Origin: a virus
Reading direction: 5' to 3' (one strand)
Virus record (IMG/VR): IMGVR_UViG_3300042891_001512
Coordinates: 47,346-111,345 of that record
DNA: 64,000 nucleotides
Of the stretch, positions 15,109-22,923 are shown one piece after another; the stretch's first letter is position 1, and each line of letters begins with the position of its first letter. The notes under the pieces are model-generated. The model was not told the origin of the DNA. It did no database searches and saw nothing but the letters and a program-made list of their open reading frames with translations. A program made the translations under genes and the position numbers.

Positions 15109-15721
15109 TTCAGCATACGATATTGAGCTATTGTCAATCGACGGCTCATATGACATTATGGGGTCAATGAAGGGCAAATTAACTCTTGTAACAAATATAG
15201 CTTCAAAATTAGGCTATGATCCTAAGTGTAGTGTAACTTTTTCTTACGCAAGAACTTGTAAATATTTATGGGAACTTGAATTCATTTATCAAAAATATAA
15301 AGATCAAGGCTTTAGCGTCGTTGGTATACCATGTAATCAATTTGGGAAACAAGAGCCAAAAGAGAATAACGAAATAGAAGCTTTTATCAAAGAAGCTTAT
15401 CCTTTTGTAAGTTTTCCTATTTCTCAAAAAATAGAAGTTAACGGCAAAAATGAACATCCGCTTTATTCTTTTTTAAAGGGACCAGAAAAAAGAGGATATT
15501 CAGACACTACCGCAGACAGCAGCGATGCAGCTATTGAAGGACAGAATTTAGTTGGTCAGGCAATAGCAAGAATTCCACATAGCTACGAAAAATTCTTATT
15601 AAGCCCTCAAGGAATGTTTATTACTAGATTTAATTGGCAAGATGGACCACTAGATGAGGAGCCTAGAGTTATGGGCGCTGGTTGGACCATTATGGAAGCA
15701 ATAGAGGAGATGCTAGGATGA
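15101..15721 (+). CDS. Glutathione-peroxidase-like protein, copy 2
   Basis: A 206-aa GPx-family protein. It keeps GIPCNQFGKQEP at 75-86, the classic GPx signature including the tetrad Gln (Q84), and HPLYSFLK at about 119-126. The peroxidatic segment reads NIASKLGYDP, with L37 where Cys or Sec is expected, followed by an insertion with C43 and C53. The Trp-Asn pair is H160-S161. So the tetrad is incomplete, but in a different way from copy 1 (3805), which keeps Cys and Asn and lost Gln. C43, C53 or C78 might replace the missing Cys. It lies between cassette B and the four tandem oxygenases, and its stop overlaps the next ATG. Confidence 0.85.
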   Translation: MNNSAYDIELLSIDGSYDIMGSMKGKLTLVTNIASKLGYDPKCSVTFSYARTCKYLWELEFIYQKYKDQGFSVVGIPCNQFGKQEPKENNEIEAFIKEAYPFVSFPISQKIEVNGKNEHPLYSFLKGPEKRGYSDTTADSSDAAIEGQNLVGQAIARIPHSYEKFLLSPQGMFITRFNWQDGPLDEEPRVMGAGWTIMEAIEEMLG

Positions 15722-16815
15722 GCTACAATATAGAGTCAGAAAATTCCCAAATTAGAGATGTAGCGTTCCCCTCTAGCCCACCCCTTAATGAGGACACTGT
15801 AAAAGAAATATCCACAATTGAATGCGAAATTCTTGGCCCAGGTGTCGTGGTTTTTAGAAACGCTTTTCAGATAGATCAGGACGCAGTGCTAACGCATATT
15901 GATTCTAATGCAGAAGAAGCGCATAAAACCCGATGGGAATATGTTGAGGTTGATGGCGTAAAAATGGGCATCAATGAAGATGGCTTTAGGTATAGGATGG
16001 AAGACGTACCAGCAGCACCGATAAGATTGCTTGACCCGGTAAACGAATCTACGCCTAAAGAAGTAGAAGAGTTTCTATACACTTTGGAAGACCAAATATA
16101 CAAGTGTCTGATAAAGTACATAGACCACTACCCCCTGATGCTTGGTAGCATATGGTGGAAGACAAGAGGCCATATATTACGCTATGGAGATGGTGGAAGA
16201 CTTGGTTGTCACGCAGATAATGATACTAATTATAAGGTGACAAAAGGCGTTAGGTATATGCCAAAGGGTATGGTCGCATCAAGACAAACATGCGGTGCTT
16301 TAATTTACCTAAATGATTGCGTAGATTCTGAAGAAGAATTAAATGGAAGAAATTTTACAGGCGGACATCTTAGGTTTGTTCATTTGGGAATTTCTTATAA
16401 GCCAAGAAAAGGTGACATAATATTCTTCCCAACAAATTACGTCGCGTCCCACGATGTAGAAACTATGGGTAAGGGTGTTAGATATAGTTATTTAACTTTT
16501 TTTGGTCAAGGCGCAAATGATAAGAGCGCAAATATTATGATAGTTGAACCAGATGAAAGTTTCCAATGGTGTCCTCCTGTTTGGTTGAATAATATATATG
16601 ATGATTATGAAATGTATTGCAAATCTCCATATTCTATTTTTTCTGATCCAGGAAAAAACAATGTAGAAGTTGGTTGGAACCCAGTTTACCAAGGAAGAGA
16701 AGTCGCACAGTACAGCACATCACACGATGCGGTTGAGGTTGAAGAAGCTAAAGCTGATACTGTATCCGAAGATCTACCAGAAGGACCATGCGGTACTGAA
16801 GCTGTAAGAATCTAA
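15718..16815 (+). CDS. 2OG-Fe(II) oxygenase, tandem array member 1
   Basis: A 365-aa protein from ATG 15718, overlapping the GPx stop and preceded by GAGGAG. H165-A-D167 (GCHADND), H245 (ASHDV) and R255 (GVRYSY) form a full 2OG/iron site. It shares with the next three genes the signature IWWKTRGHILRY just before the HxD and an inserted acidic loop (VDSEEELNGRNF) before GGH, where other branches have NDDYEGG. It is the longest of the four, with a ~100-aa C-terminal extension that ends in an acidic tail. The first 40 residues are also extra. Substrate unknown. Confidence 0.85.
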   Translation: MSYNIESENSQIRDVAFPSSPPLNEDTVKEISTIECEILGPGVVVFRNAFQIDQDAVLTHIDSNAEEAHKTRWEYVEVDGVKMGINEDGFRYRMEDVPAAPIRLLDPVNESTPKEVEEFLYTLEDQIYKCLIKYIDHYPLMLGSIWWKTRGHILRYGDGGRLGCHADNDTNYKVTKGVRYMPKGMVASRQTCGALIYLNDCVDSEEELNGRNFTGGHLRFVHLGISYKPRKGDIIFFPTNYVASHDVETMGKGVRYSYLTFFGQGANDKSANIMIVEPDESFQWCPPVWLNNIYDDYEMYCKSPYSIFSDPGKNNVEVGWNPVYQGREVAQYSTSHDAVEVEEAKADTVSEDLPEGPCGTEAVRI

Positions 16816-16819
16816 TATT

Positions 16820-17734
16820 ATGAAAATAGAAAAATTAGGAACTGGAATTGTCCTATTCCAAAATGTTATCAACATGGAAGAATACCCTGAGATAATACCT
16901 TTCATAAAATCATTAAAGCAAAAGGCAGTAGAAGAAGATTATACGATAATTAAAAATGAACGCAATGAAAGTGTATATGCCATAAATAGAAGTGGGCATA
17001 GATATGCAATAGAGGATATAGAAAAAAGCTCTAGCCACATTATGAATTTTTTAGATAATAATGATTCTGATAAAATAGAATTGTTTTTTATTGAATGCGA
17101 AAGAGCTTTTAGGCAGTGCCTTCTTCAATACCTTGAGATATATCCGATGGCTCTTCCAAGTATATGGTGGAGAACTCAGGGGCATATATTAGCATATGGC
17201 CCAGGGAGCGACATGGGTCTCCATAGCGACAATGATGTTAACTACCAGCCTGGATTTGAACCAGATCTTCAAGTGGCGACTAGAAGTGTTTTGGGGTCTA
17301 TCTTGTATTTTAATACATCTGTAGATTCAAAAGAAGAGATTATAAAAGATGAATATCTTGGCGGACATATAGTGTTCCCGTATTGTGATGTTGATTATTC
17401 TCCAAAAGCAGGAGATTTACTAATGTTTCCATCTAACTTCATTGCCTCACACGAGGTTAAGGAATGTTATGAAGGTGGAAGATATGCCTATATTGGTTAT
17501 TATTCTCATGGTTCGGAGCATATAGAAAGAGGCATACAATTAATTAATGGGGATCTACCTGTTGGAAAACAGGGTCAAATATGGATGCCAGAGATAGTTG
17601 AAGAATATAAAGAATATATATACAATAAATACCCTGATAAGCCTGAAGATTTTTATGGCGATTTGCTCCAGGCAACCAAAAGAATGTATAATAGCGCTAA
17701 TACACTAAAGGAAGTAAACCATGAAATTCAATGA
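16820..17734 (+). CDS. 2OG-Fe(II) oxygenase, tandem array member 2
   Basis: A 304-aa paralogue of the preceding gene: IWWRTQGHILAY at about 115-126, H135-S-D137 (GLHSDND), the VDSKEEIIKDEYLGGH loop, H211 (ASHEV) and R221 (GGRYAY). All iron and 2OG ligands are present. It starts four bases after the stop of member 1 and overlaps member 3 by 14 bp. The C-terminus (VEEYKEYIYNKY) corresponds to part of member 1's extension. A distinct substrate for each copy, or successive steps on one substrate, are both possible. Confidence 0.85.
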   Translation: MKIEKLGTGIVLFQNVINMEEYPEIIPFIKSLKQKAVEEDYTIIKNERNESVYAINRSGHRYAIEDIEKSSSHIMNFLDNNDSDKIELFFIECERAFRQCLLQYLEIYPMALPSIWWRTQGHILAYGPGSDMGLHSDNDVNYQPGFEPDLQVATRSVLGSILYFNTSVDSKEEIIKDEYLGGHIVFPYCDVDYSPKAGDLLMFPSNFIASHEVKECYEGGRYAYIGYYSHGSEHIERGIQLINGDLPVGKQGQIWMPEIVEEYKEYIYNKYPDKPEDFYGDLLQATKRMYNSANTLKEVNHEIQ

Positions 17735-18602
17735 CGTTGATGCAAAGCATCTGGGTGGCGGTGTAGTTTTATTTGAATCAGCAATCGATATTGATTGGGA
17801 TTACATTAGAGGGTTTAGTAGAGACGCTATTAATAAAGAAAAAGAAGAAATGTATGTCCCCGCTGTAGATCCAGAAACCGGCGATGAAATCTACCTTAAT
17901 AAAAGTGGGTACTTTTTTGGCAAAGATAGTATTGACCAAATGCCAGGAAGAGGATCAGCGATACATAGATATAGTGACGAAAAGATAAAAGAAATATTTG
18001 ATTTTGTAGAAGAATCAAAAGATAAGTATTTGCTCAAGTATTTTGAACTGTTCCCTTTGGCATTTAAATGCGTATGGTGGAAGGTTAAAGGACACATAGT
18101 TCAGTACAAGAAGGATGTTTATTTGGGCAGCCATTCCGATGTTAGTGCAGATTACATATATGACGTTTGGACACCTAAAGACCAACTCGCGACTAGAAAT
18201 ACAATAAGCAATGTATTCTACTTAACCTCTTGCGTTGACACTGTAGAGGAGTTAGATGGCACAAATTTTGTTGGAGGCCATCATTATTTTAATTATTTAG
18301 ATATAAATGTAAAACCAAAAAAAGGTGATCTATTGATGTTCCCTTCTAATTTTATGGCAGCACATGAAGTCAAGCCAGTAGAGGATGGAGAAAGATACTC
18401 TTATCTTGGCTGGTACAGCCATGGAACCCCAAATAGTGAGGTTGGGGAATCAGTTGTTGACCCAGGAAAAGAGCTAGAACTAGCAAAAAATGCCACCAAC
18501 CTCTACATGCCTACCCTGGTTTCTGACTATAGAAGCTACCTTTTATCAAAGGGTTATGATGAATCGTCCGAGCAGTTTATGTTAACAAGATCGAATTATT
18601 AA
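17721..18602 (+). CDS. 2OG-Fe(II) oxygenase, tandem array member 3
   Basis: A 293-aa paralogue with VWWKVKGHIVQY at about 118-129, H138-S-D140 (GSHSDV), the VDTVEELDGTNFVGGH loop, H215 (AAHEV) and R225 (GERYSY). The site is complete. The residue pattern after HxD (VSAD instead of NDxNY) differs from members 1 and 2, which may alter substrate choice. ATG 17721 overlaps the end of member 2 (AAGGAAG upstream). Next gene follows after 1 bp. Confidence 0.85.
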   Translation: MKFNDVDAKHLGGGVVLFESAIDIDWDYIRGFSRDAINKEKEEMYVPAVDPETGDEIYLNKSGYFFGKDSIDQMPGRGSAIHRYSDEKIKEIFDFVEESKDKYLLKYFELFPLAFKCVWWKVKGHIVQYKKDVYLGSHSDVSADYIYDVWTPKDQLATRNTISNVFYLTSCVDTVEELDGTNFVGGHHYFNYLDINVKPKKGDLLMFPSNFMAAHEVKPVEDGERYSYLGWYSHGTPNSEVGESVVDPGKELELAKNATNLYMPTLVSDYRSYLLSKGYDESSEQFMLTRSNY

Positions 18603-18603
18603 T

Positions 18604-19401
18604 ATGTTAAAAAAAGATTTTAAAATAGAAGATAAAGGTTCCGGGCTATGTGTAATGACAAACGCATTTGATATTGATCAAGACATGCTTTTTGAATATA
18701 TAAACTGGCTTAAGCAGGAAGAGGAAGACACCTTTACTTATTTGGAAGAAAATGGCAAAAAGTACGCTATTAACAGAACTGGTTTTAAGTTTGATTTATC
18801 AGAAGTAAGAGAGGCGCCAGAAAGATTCGTTGATCCGCTATGCAGAATGTCGAGCAGAAAGCCAACCGCCGAACAATGCAAATTAATATATGATTTAGAG
18901 GATTTAATTTACGAGGCTTTGGTTGAATATGTAAAGATATATGACGTAGCTGCAACAGTTTGTTGGTGGAGAAGCCCTGGTCACATAGCTACTTATTCGG
19001 ACGGTCAAAAAATTGGTCCTCATTGTGATGATCAAATTCCATGGGAATATGGTGTAGCTCCAAGAAATGAGTATCCAAAGCACAGTAAGGTAAGTATAAA
19101 CATATACTTAAATGATGGCGTGGATTCTGAGGAAGAATTAAATGGAAGAAATTTCTTGGGCGGAGACATAATATTTAAATACGCGAAGTATAGACATAAG
19201 CCAAAAACTGGTAGTATAACTATATATCCAACTAACTATGTTGGCACACACGAGGTTGAATCAGTTACCGCTGGGAAAAGAATAGCCTACCTTGGAGCAC
19301 TTCTTTATGGGACTCCGGCTAATGCTAGCCCCGTTCCAGAGGTTGGAGAAGAGAGAATATGGCTACAAAATCTAAGAAAAGATGCTGGGCTAATGCATTA
19401 A
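18604..19401 (+). CDS. 2OG-Fe(II) oxygenase, tandem array member 4
   Basis: A 265-aa paralogue, the shortest of the array. It has CWWRSPGHIATY at about 120-131, H140-C-D142 (GPHCDDQ), VDSEEELNGRNFLGGD, H216 (GTHEV) and R226 (GKRIAY). The HxD is followed by D143 and the C-terminal extension of members 1-3 is missing. It ends the accessory island; a 45-bp gap precedes the first structural-type gene. Substrate unknown. Confidence 0.85.
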   Translation: MLKKDFKIEDKGSGLCVMTNAFDIDQDMLFEYINWLKQEEEDTFTYLEENGKKYAINRTGFKFDLSEVREAPERFVDPLCRMSSRKPTAEQCKLIYDLEDLIYEALVEYVKIYDVAATVCWWRSPGHIATYSDGQKIGPHCDDQIPWEYGVAPRNEYPKHSKVSINIYLNDGVDSEEELNGRNFLGGDIIFKYAKYRHKPKTGSITIYPTNYVGTHEVESVTAGKRIAYLGALLYGTPANASPVPEVGEERIWLQNLRKDAGLMH

Positions 19402-19446
19402 TCATTATTACTATTGTCCTATAGGATACTTAAGTATTGGGATAAT

Positions 19447-19734
19447 ATGATTTATAATGAGGCAATAACCTACGATAGCCCTAATGTGTCTTATAACGGC
19501 ACGTTAATAATTTATGCAAATAGCTTAATAAATCCAATTGTATTAAACAATATAACTATATTTTATGCATCAAACGAAGATTATTCAAATTTAACAACAA
19601 TTGGCGTTATAAGCATGGATATAAGTCCTCAGGGAATTGTTTCTGTAGAAGTTTTAGATAAAGACGTATCCGCCATATTGTCAGCTCAGGTAATATCGGT
19701 TGGTACACCAGGAGAAATATCTATAGTTAGTTAA
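19447..19734 (+). CDS. Small beta-rich protein, unknown
   Basis: A 95-aa protein from ATG 19447; an upstream in-frame TTG at 19414 would add 11 residues, and neither has a strong RBS. The sequence (TYDSPNVSYNGTLIIYANS, then alternating strands and a VSVEVLDKDVSAIL segment) looks like a small beta sandwich. It stands between the oxygenase array and the head-tail connector and has a promoter-like box just after it, so it might be a small virion protein. No family is recognised; start and role are uncertain. Confidence 0.55.
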   Translation: MIYNEAITYDSPNVSYNGTLIIYANSLINPIVLNNITIFYASNEDYSNLTTIGVISMDISPQGIVSVEVLDKDVSAILSAQVISVGTPGEISIVS

Positions 19735-19744
19735 ACTAGGCTAC

Positions 19745-19750
19745 TATAAT
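19745..19750 (+). promoter_or_regulatory. -10 box (TATAAT) before the neck genes
   Basis: CTACTATAAT lies 29 bp before ATG 19780, with GGAG at 19771. No TGn extension or good -35 is seen, so this is weaker evidence than for the other promoters, but it falls exactly at the border between the accessory island and the tail module. Confidence 0.5.
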
Positions 19751-19779
19751 TAAAAAATGCAAGGTTTATTGGAGAAAAA

Positions 19780-20679
19780 ATGACTACCAGCAGTGTACTT
19801 GTTAATGATACTGTAAGAATAAAGGTAAAATTTGTTGACGTCAACAATGTTACTGGAGCACAAATATTGGTTACCCCTACCTCTGTTTTGGTTACGATCT
19901 ACAAGTCAGACAATACACAAATTATTTCAACGACAGCAACAGCTCTTACTAGCTCAGAATACTATTATGATTTTACCCCCACAATTGCTGACACGTATAA
20001 AATAGTTTTTGTAGGCAATATACCTGGTGGAAGTTCCATAACTGTTAACCAACAGCTTTATGTCAGCACATCTACAGACACATATAAGCCTGTTATAACA
20101 TTAAAGGCAGATGAAATAATTACCTTTGCAGCAGATGTTGACCCAATTTATTTAAACCCAGAAGAAATGCAAGCATACTTTCCGGAAGCATCTCTGCTTG
20201 AAATAGGAGAAATAATTCATTACCATTCAATGGAGGTAAGAGATATCTATGGATTTAATGATTCAAATCCAGCATCTGGGATAAACTATACTAGCTTAGA
20301 ATACATAAAGGCAGCAACAGCTTGCGACCTCAGCAGAACTTATAGTTATGGCGGAGATGACGACGTTTCTGTGCAGTTGGGCGACCTAACCGTTACGGCA
20401 AGAAACCTGCCAAGGACAAATATAAGCAGAGGCAATGCAGTCACCTGGTGCCAAATTGCAGCGGCGTTAAGAAAAGAAATGTTGGCTGGCACAACGGGGG
20501 CAAGAGGCTTCCAGCCAAAAGGTCTACCTACAATGCCAGTTGTAAATTCTGGAAACTATATAGATCCAGATACTGGAAGAGTAACTTACTTGACAGAAAG
20601 AGATCTTTACGGGGCAAGTAGAAAGAGAGAACTATCCTACGACCCAATGCCTAAGAGAGGCTTGCGTAATTATGATTAA
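19780..20679 (+). CDS. Head-tail connector (neck) protein with N-terminal Ig-like domain
   Basis: A 299-aa protein. Residues 1 to about 95 form a beta-rich Ig-like unit (VNDTVRIKVKFVD ... NQQLYVS). The rest is helical, with EYIKAATACDLSRTYS followed by QLGDLTVTARNLP, an arrangement seen in gp6-type head-tail connectors where a helix pair is followed by a small beta motif. The C-terminus is Arg/Tyr/Pro rich. It is followed by an 8-bp overlap with another probable neck gene and then the sheath genes, which supports the assignment. A promoter box and GGAG precede it. Confidence 0.6.
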   Translation: MTTSSVLVNDTVRIKVKFVDVNNVTGAQILVTPTSVLVTIYKSDNTQIISTTATALTSSEYYYDFTPTIADTYKIVFVGNIPGGSSITVNQQLYVSTSTDTYKPVITLKADEIITFAADVDPIYLNPEEMQAYFPEASLLEIGEIIHYHSMEVRDIYGFNDSNPASGINYTSLEYIKAATACDLSRTYSYGGDDDVSVQLGDLTVTARNLPRTNISRGNAVTWCQIAAALRKEMLAGTTGARGFQPKGLPTMPVVNSGNYIDPDTGRVTYLTERDLYGASRKRELSYDPMPKRGLRNYD

Positions 20680-21046
20680 TCTTGAAAAATCATTTATAAA
20701 CATTTTAAAAAAATGGGGTTATGATGTTTTTATACAAAGAAAAAAAGCTAATGGCAATTACGAAGATAACCTCCAGCAAGTAACCACGAGAAGCGTTTTC
20801 CCAAAAGGAAGATTTGAAGCCAAATCAGCTAGCGAAGAAGACGAGGGGATAGTCGTTAATTCTGATGTAGTTTATTACTTTGAAGGCTCCGTTAATCCAG
20901 GGGAGGGTGATAGAATCTACGAGATGATCCCCAATGTTGCGAACAAGCACACTATATATGTGATAGATACAAGTGCCCCGATAAGAGGCAAGGGCGGAAA
21001 AATAGTTTACTGGACAGTTGGAGCAACTAGAGAAAAACAGGTTTAA
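20672..21046 (+). CDS. Probable neck / head-completion protein
   Basis: A 124-aa protein beginning with an amphipathic helix (NLEKSFINILKKWGYDV) and continuing as a small beta barrel (SDVVYYFEGSVNPGEGDRIYEM). This size and layout match head-closure or head-tail stopper proteins, which seal the portal channel. It overlaps the connector gene by 8 bp, and the sheath-like gene begins just after its stop. The family assignment rests on context and shape, not on a signature motif. Confidence 0.5.
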   Translation: MINLEKSFINILKKWGYDVFIQRKKANGNYEDNLQQVTTRSVFPKGRFEAKSASEEDEGIVVNSDVVYYFEGSVNPGEGDRIYEMIPNVANKHTIYVIDTSAPIRGKGGKIVYWTVGATREKQV

Positions 21047-21047
21047 A

Positions 21048-22922
21048 GTGTTAATAGTAAAAAAAAATCAACGATTAAAATTTAGATTTACATTTGTCGG
21101 TGATGCTAGGTCGACTTCAACTACATCAACTAATTCTAAAAATATTTCATTTAAACAAATATTAAACAACAAAGCAACAATAACTACAGTTGTTAATCAC
21201 GATTTTCAAGTTGGACAAGCAGTTACAATTGCTGGAGTAGATTCAAAATTTAATGGATTACATACAATAGAGGAAGTAACTAACAATACATTTAGTTATA
21301 GAACAGTGGAATCAAATGTTAGCGTCGTTGTTTCTCCCGGCACAGCTTCTGTTACCTCTGCCCTATTGAACGGCGGTTTATCCTATGATCCAATAGCAAA
21401 TGGCTCAGACGTTACGGTCAGTGTGTATAGGGGTCTTGACCAATCAGGTGCAATTATAGGAGTTCCTATATCTTATAGATATACAAACTCCACTACAAGC
21501 CCTGATGCCTACATAGAGCGAAATGGAACAACTGAGTTTGTTTTTAATTATAGAATTCCAGAAAATATAGAAGCAAAAAATTCTTTATTCAGCGGCACTT
21601 ACACCATTGTAGCTAGAACCTACATCGACGGAAACTTATTGAGTTCAACAGTTCAATTCGAATTAAAAGATAGTTTATATGATTTAGTATCAGGTGTTGG
21701 TCAAGGAAATAAATCTGCAACAATAACTTATAAACCGTCTTATGATGACCTGAATCAAACTAATATGCAGTCAATATTATTAATAGGCCACGCAGATGGA
21801 CTAGAATTAAATAATCCAGTAAAGATAAATTCAGTACAAAACGCAATAGATCTTTTATCTGGAAACAAAAATAGCCCTCTACTTAGGGGTGTATTAGATG
21901 CATATGGCGCAGGCGCAAGAAACATATTTATATGCGCGGCAGCCCCGATGTCGGAATATGTTTTAAGCGTAGAAGATAGAAACAAAGCTTATGCGGTTTT
22001 TAATGGACAAACTCTTAAAACTTTCTATGAAAAATATTATGAAAGATTGATTGAAACATATGGTATTATAAAACAATTAGACTATATAGATATAATTGTT
22101 CCACTAGAAGCTTCTATAATAAAAACTGGTGGAGTAGATTTCTTGTCACAACTCGTGCACTATTGCAATGATTTCCACAATGAAACTGGGTATGTGCAAA
22201 TTGGCGTTATAGGCAGTAGGGGGAATGGAATAAGTTCATCCGATATTGAGTTGATTCAAAATAGCAAATATCTTAGATACAAATATACTACATTTATTAA
22301 CACTACCTCTAGCACGCAAATTGCTTCTGACATAGGAAGATACGTTGTGCCAGTATATGGGGAGGCTGTGTTCTCTCACCTGCAAATAGACAACACCTAC
22401 ACCGCTTCAGTTGCAGCAGCTGTTGCTGGGATGATAGCCCAGTCTCAATTAAATATGGGCTTAACAAGAAAAAGAATTCCAGGGGCTTTATCTTTGTACG
22501 GTGTAGACTTAAATTCTACTCAATTAAATACACTTGACTCAATGGGCATAAACACAATATATAGAGGGACTAAAGCACGTAGGGGTAATGTATACGAAGT
22601 ATACCTGACTAGTGATTACACCCTTTCAAATGTTAATTCTGTGTTTTCGAAACTTCCGCAAATGAGGTTAACTTCATATGTAGCTAGCCAAGTCAAAGCG
22701 TACGGCTATGATTACATAGGAAAATTTGGGCATGACAAGGTTGTAACTAGTGTTACTAATATGTTGTCAACATTAAAGAAAAATGGTTCAATTGTTGACT
22801 ATGAATTTAAGGCAGAACAATCTGAACAGGAACAAGGTTTATTAATATTAAATATTAATTTAACTTCTTCTTTAGGTTTGAAGAAAATTAACCTTTCTTT
22901 ATCAGCAGGACCGGCGGCTTAA
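21048..22922 (+). CDS. Tail sheath-like protein, long form
   Basis: A 624-aa protein starting at GTG 21048 (AGG five bases upstream; an upstream TTG at 21018 lies inside the previous gene). Residues ~35-95 carry a separate beta domain with DFQVGQAVTIAGVDSKFNG and TIEEVTNNTFSY, an element widespread in phage virion proteins. The central part (ILLIGHADGLELN, AYGAGARNIFICAAAP) and the C-terminal part (RLTSYVASQVKAY, LKKNGSIVDYEF) follow the order of contractile-tail sheath proteins. A second sheath gene lies at 23797, so this one may be a variant, an end cap or a sheath initiator. Confidence 0.72.
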   Translation: MLIVKKNQRLKFRFTFVGDARSTSTTSTNSKNISFKQILNNKATITTVVNHDFQVGQAVTIAGVDSKFNGLHTIEEVTNNTFSYRTVESNVSVVVSPGTASVTSALLNGGLSYDPIANGSDVTVSVYRGLDQSGAIIGVPISYRYTNSTTSPDAYIERNGTTEFVFNYRIPENIEAKNSLFSGTYTIVARTYIDGNLLSSTVQFELKDSLYDLVSGVGQGNKSATITYKPSYDDLNQTNMQSILLIGHADGLELNNPVKINSVQNAIDLLSGNKNSPLLRGVLDAYGAGARNIFICAAAPMSEYVLSVEDRNKAYAVFNGQTLKTFYEKYYERLIETYGIIKQLDYIDIIVPLEASIIKTGGVDFLSQLVHYCNDFHNETGYVQIGVIGSRGNGISSSDIELIQNSKYLRYKYTTFINTTSSTQIASDIGRYVVPVYGEAVFSHLQIDNTYTASVAAAVAGMIAQSQLNMGLTRKRIPGALSLYGVDLNSTQLNTLDSMGINTIYRGTKARRGNVYEVYLTSDYTLSNVNSVFSKLPQMRLTSYVASQVKAYGYDYIGKFGHDKVVTSVTNMLSTLKKNGSIVDYEFKAEQSEQEQGLLILNINLTSSLGLKKINLSLSAGPAA

Positions 22923-22923
22923 G

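Noticed and set aside
2372-19401. DNA-hypermodification locus (TET/JBP-like)
   Set aside because: The oxygenases have prolyl-hydroxylase-type and TauD-type signatures, not TET/JBP ones, and no thymidylate-synthase-like or nucleotide kinase gene lies among them; still not fully excluded.
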